Shown: in pieces, positions 63,037 to 64,000 of the stretch
Position numbering within the stretch: the stretch's first letter is position 1
Layout: every line of letters begins with the position of its first letter
NCBI RefSeq assembly: GCF_901709675.1
Contig: NC_051095.1
Span: forward strand, 1,237,001-1,301,000
Reading direction: 5' to 3'
DNA from: Syngnathus acus
Lineage: Eukaryota > Chordata > Actinopteri > Syngnathiformes > Syngnathidae
Length of the DNA: 64,000 nucleotides
Translations under genes and position numbers: made by a program
The notes under the pieces: generated by a model
What the model was told of the DNA's origin: nothing
The model's database searches: none
The model's input: the letters and a program-made list of their open reading frames with translations, nothing else

Positions 63037-64000
63037 GCTTTTAGTACAAGCCCCCTACAGCCAGCTTTGATGAGGTCTCTGGCCCCCTTGCCCGTTTTTT
63101 GCGCCGTCTCTCCTCGGATCTCCCATTTCCTTTCCCTCGGTCCTCCTTGGCCTCTCACACGAAGCTCATTTCTCTCGTCGTCCCCCTCTTGACTGTGCCG
63201 GATGATATTTTTGGCTGCTTGATTTCTTTTTTTTTTCTTCTCCTTCTGCGGATGGCAAGGTCAGCAGCTTAATTAAGGAACGGCAAGTGGGAGTCACAAG
63301 TTCACCGCCTCCCTTCCCATATTTGCTACCGTGTAGGACAGTGTGCAGCAAACAAAATGAAACCTTTTTTTTTTGTTTTTACTTGGCAAAGATAATGACA
63401 CGATGAGCATGAATAATGCAATGTCGTCTTATTTTTCTTCTCACGAGCCAGTGATTTTCACAGCGTTAGAGTAACATAATGCACGTCCCTCTTAGGAGAA
63501 GATTTGGCTTTTTTTTTTCTCTCCCAATGCTCTAAAGGCATTTCTTTGTCACATCAGGCCTTGAACGCTGATCGGGAACGATGCCCTGCGATCGAGCTTT
63601 CTCATTCACGCCGCCGATGACCCACCCACCGAAAAATGTGTCGCATCCAGTCTTGTTTGGAGGAAGAAAAACACAGAAAAGTACGCCAAATGGCACTTTA
63701 GCCAATGGCGCGTCTGCAAGTTTCTGTTCAATTTTGCAAAGCAGACTGAAAAGAAAGTGGATTGCAGTCAGACGCTTATTTGTGGCAAGTCGCCATCTTG
63801 GAAAAATCAAATAAAAATGGGCATCTTTTGTCTCAAAGACCCATGTACGGAATTGTACAGGAAGTTGGCCATTTTCAATTGAAGCAGCCATTTTGGATGA
63901 ATTTCAGGGCTTGATTTTGCCAAACTCCTCTTCGGGAATTCGTGCCAATGAGTTGGACGAAGGTACAATGTACACTTTTTCAAATATGGGCTGTTTTAGT

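Larger units (their letters stand above)
58680..64000 (+). other. ARAP intron reaching the window edge
   Basis: More than 5.3 kb without a credible exon continuing the PH domain. It includes T/A tracts, an 81-bp duplicated segment (62704 and 62956), a third palindromic micro-element and a stretch near 61730-61880 that looks like conserved noncoding sequence. Confidence 0.5.

Noticed and set aside
63907-63962. Possible next ARAP exon (acceptor ttcag, open phase-0 stretch, donor gaag/gtacaa)
   Set aside because: The translation (GLILPNSSSGIRANELDE) does not match the expected PH-domain continuation after YYNSDK. Splice-like signals alone are common by chance.

Overview
The window is nuclear DNA from a ray-finned fish, most likely a percomorph teleost. 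Every gene has GT-AG introns, the products are vertebrate-type (MAP4K2, RBM4, SF1, muscle glycogen phosphorylase, an ETS1/2-type factor, BOLA2, SLX1, an MS4A protein, an ARAP), introns are short, and the gaps hold microsatellites and short inverted-repeat DNA transposons. Nothing prokaryotic or viral is visible. I cannot name the species. All exon models were joined by hand from splice sites, reading phase and remembered family sequences. No database was searched.

Layout, left to right. 286-11849 (+): map4k2, 31 coding exons, apparently complete. 15010-16655 and 19080-21918 (+): two tandem rbm4-type RNA-binding protein genes with the same two-coding-exon structure. 23191-31900 (+): sf1 (branch-point binding protein), 12 exons. 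33907-39409 (+): pygm, 20 exons. 40073-42040 (+): a compact ETS1/2-subfamily transcription factor. 43829-44236 (-): bola2. 45278-47382 (+): slx1, divergent from bola2. 47769-49095 (-): an MS4A-family four-pass membrane protein, convergent with slx1. 51519-58679 (+): the 5' part of an ARAP gene, closest to ARAP2, which runs off the right edge inside an intron longer than 5.3 kb.

The map4k2-sf1-pygm cluster matches human 11q13, where rbm4 also lies nearby. The bola2-slx1 pair matches human 16p11.2. The window therefore joins blocks that are separate in mammals. The genes do not form one pathway. Splicing and RNA binding (sf1, two rbm4 genes), MAPK signalling upstream of JNK (map4k2), muscle glycogen breakdown (pygm), iron-sulfur handling (bola2) and DNA-junction cleavage (slx1) lie side by side.

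I see no new multi-gene system. The points most worth following up are a map4k2 intron made almost wholly of tetranucleotide repeats, the compact ETS1/2-like gene, apparent loss of the sf1 short-isoform splice donor, a GC-AG intron and two unusual substitutions in pygm, several well-bounded MITEs (one with a perfect 8-bp target duplication), and a possible conserved noncoding element in the last ARAP intron.
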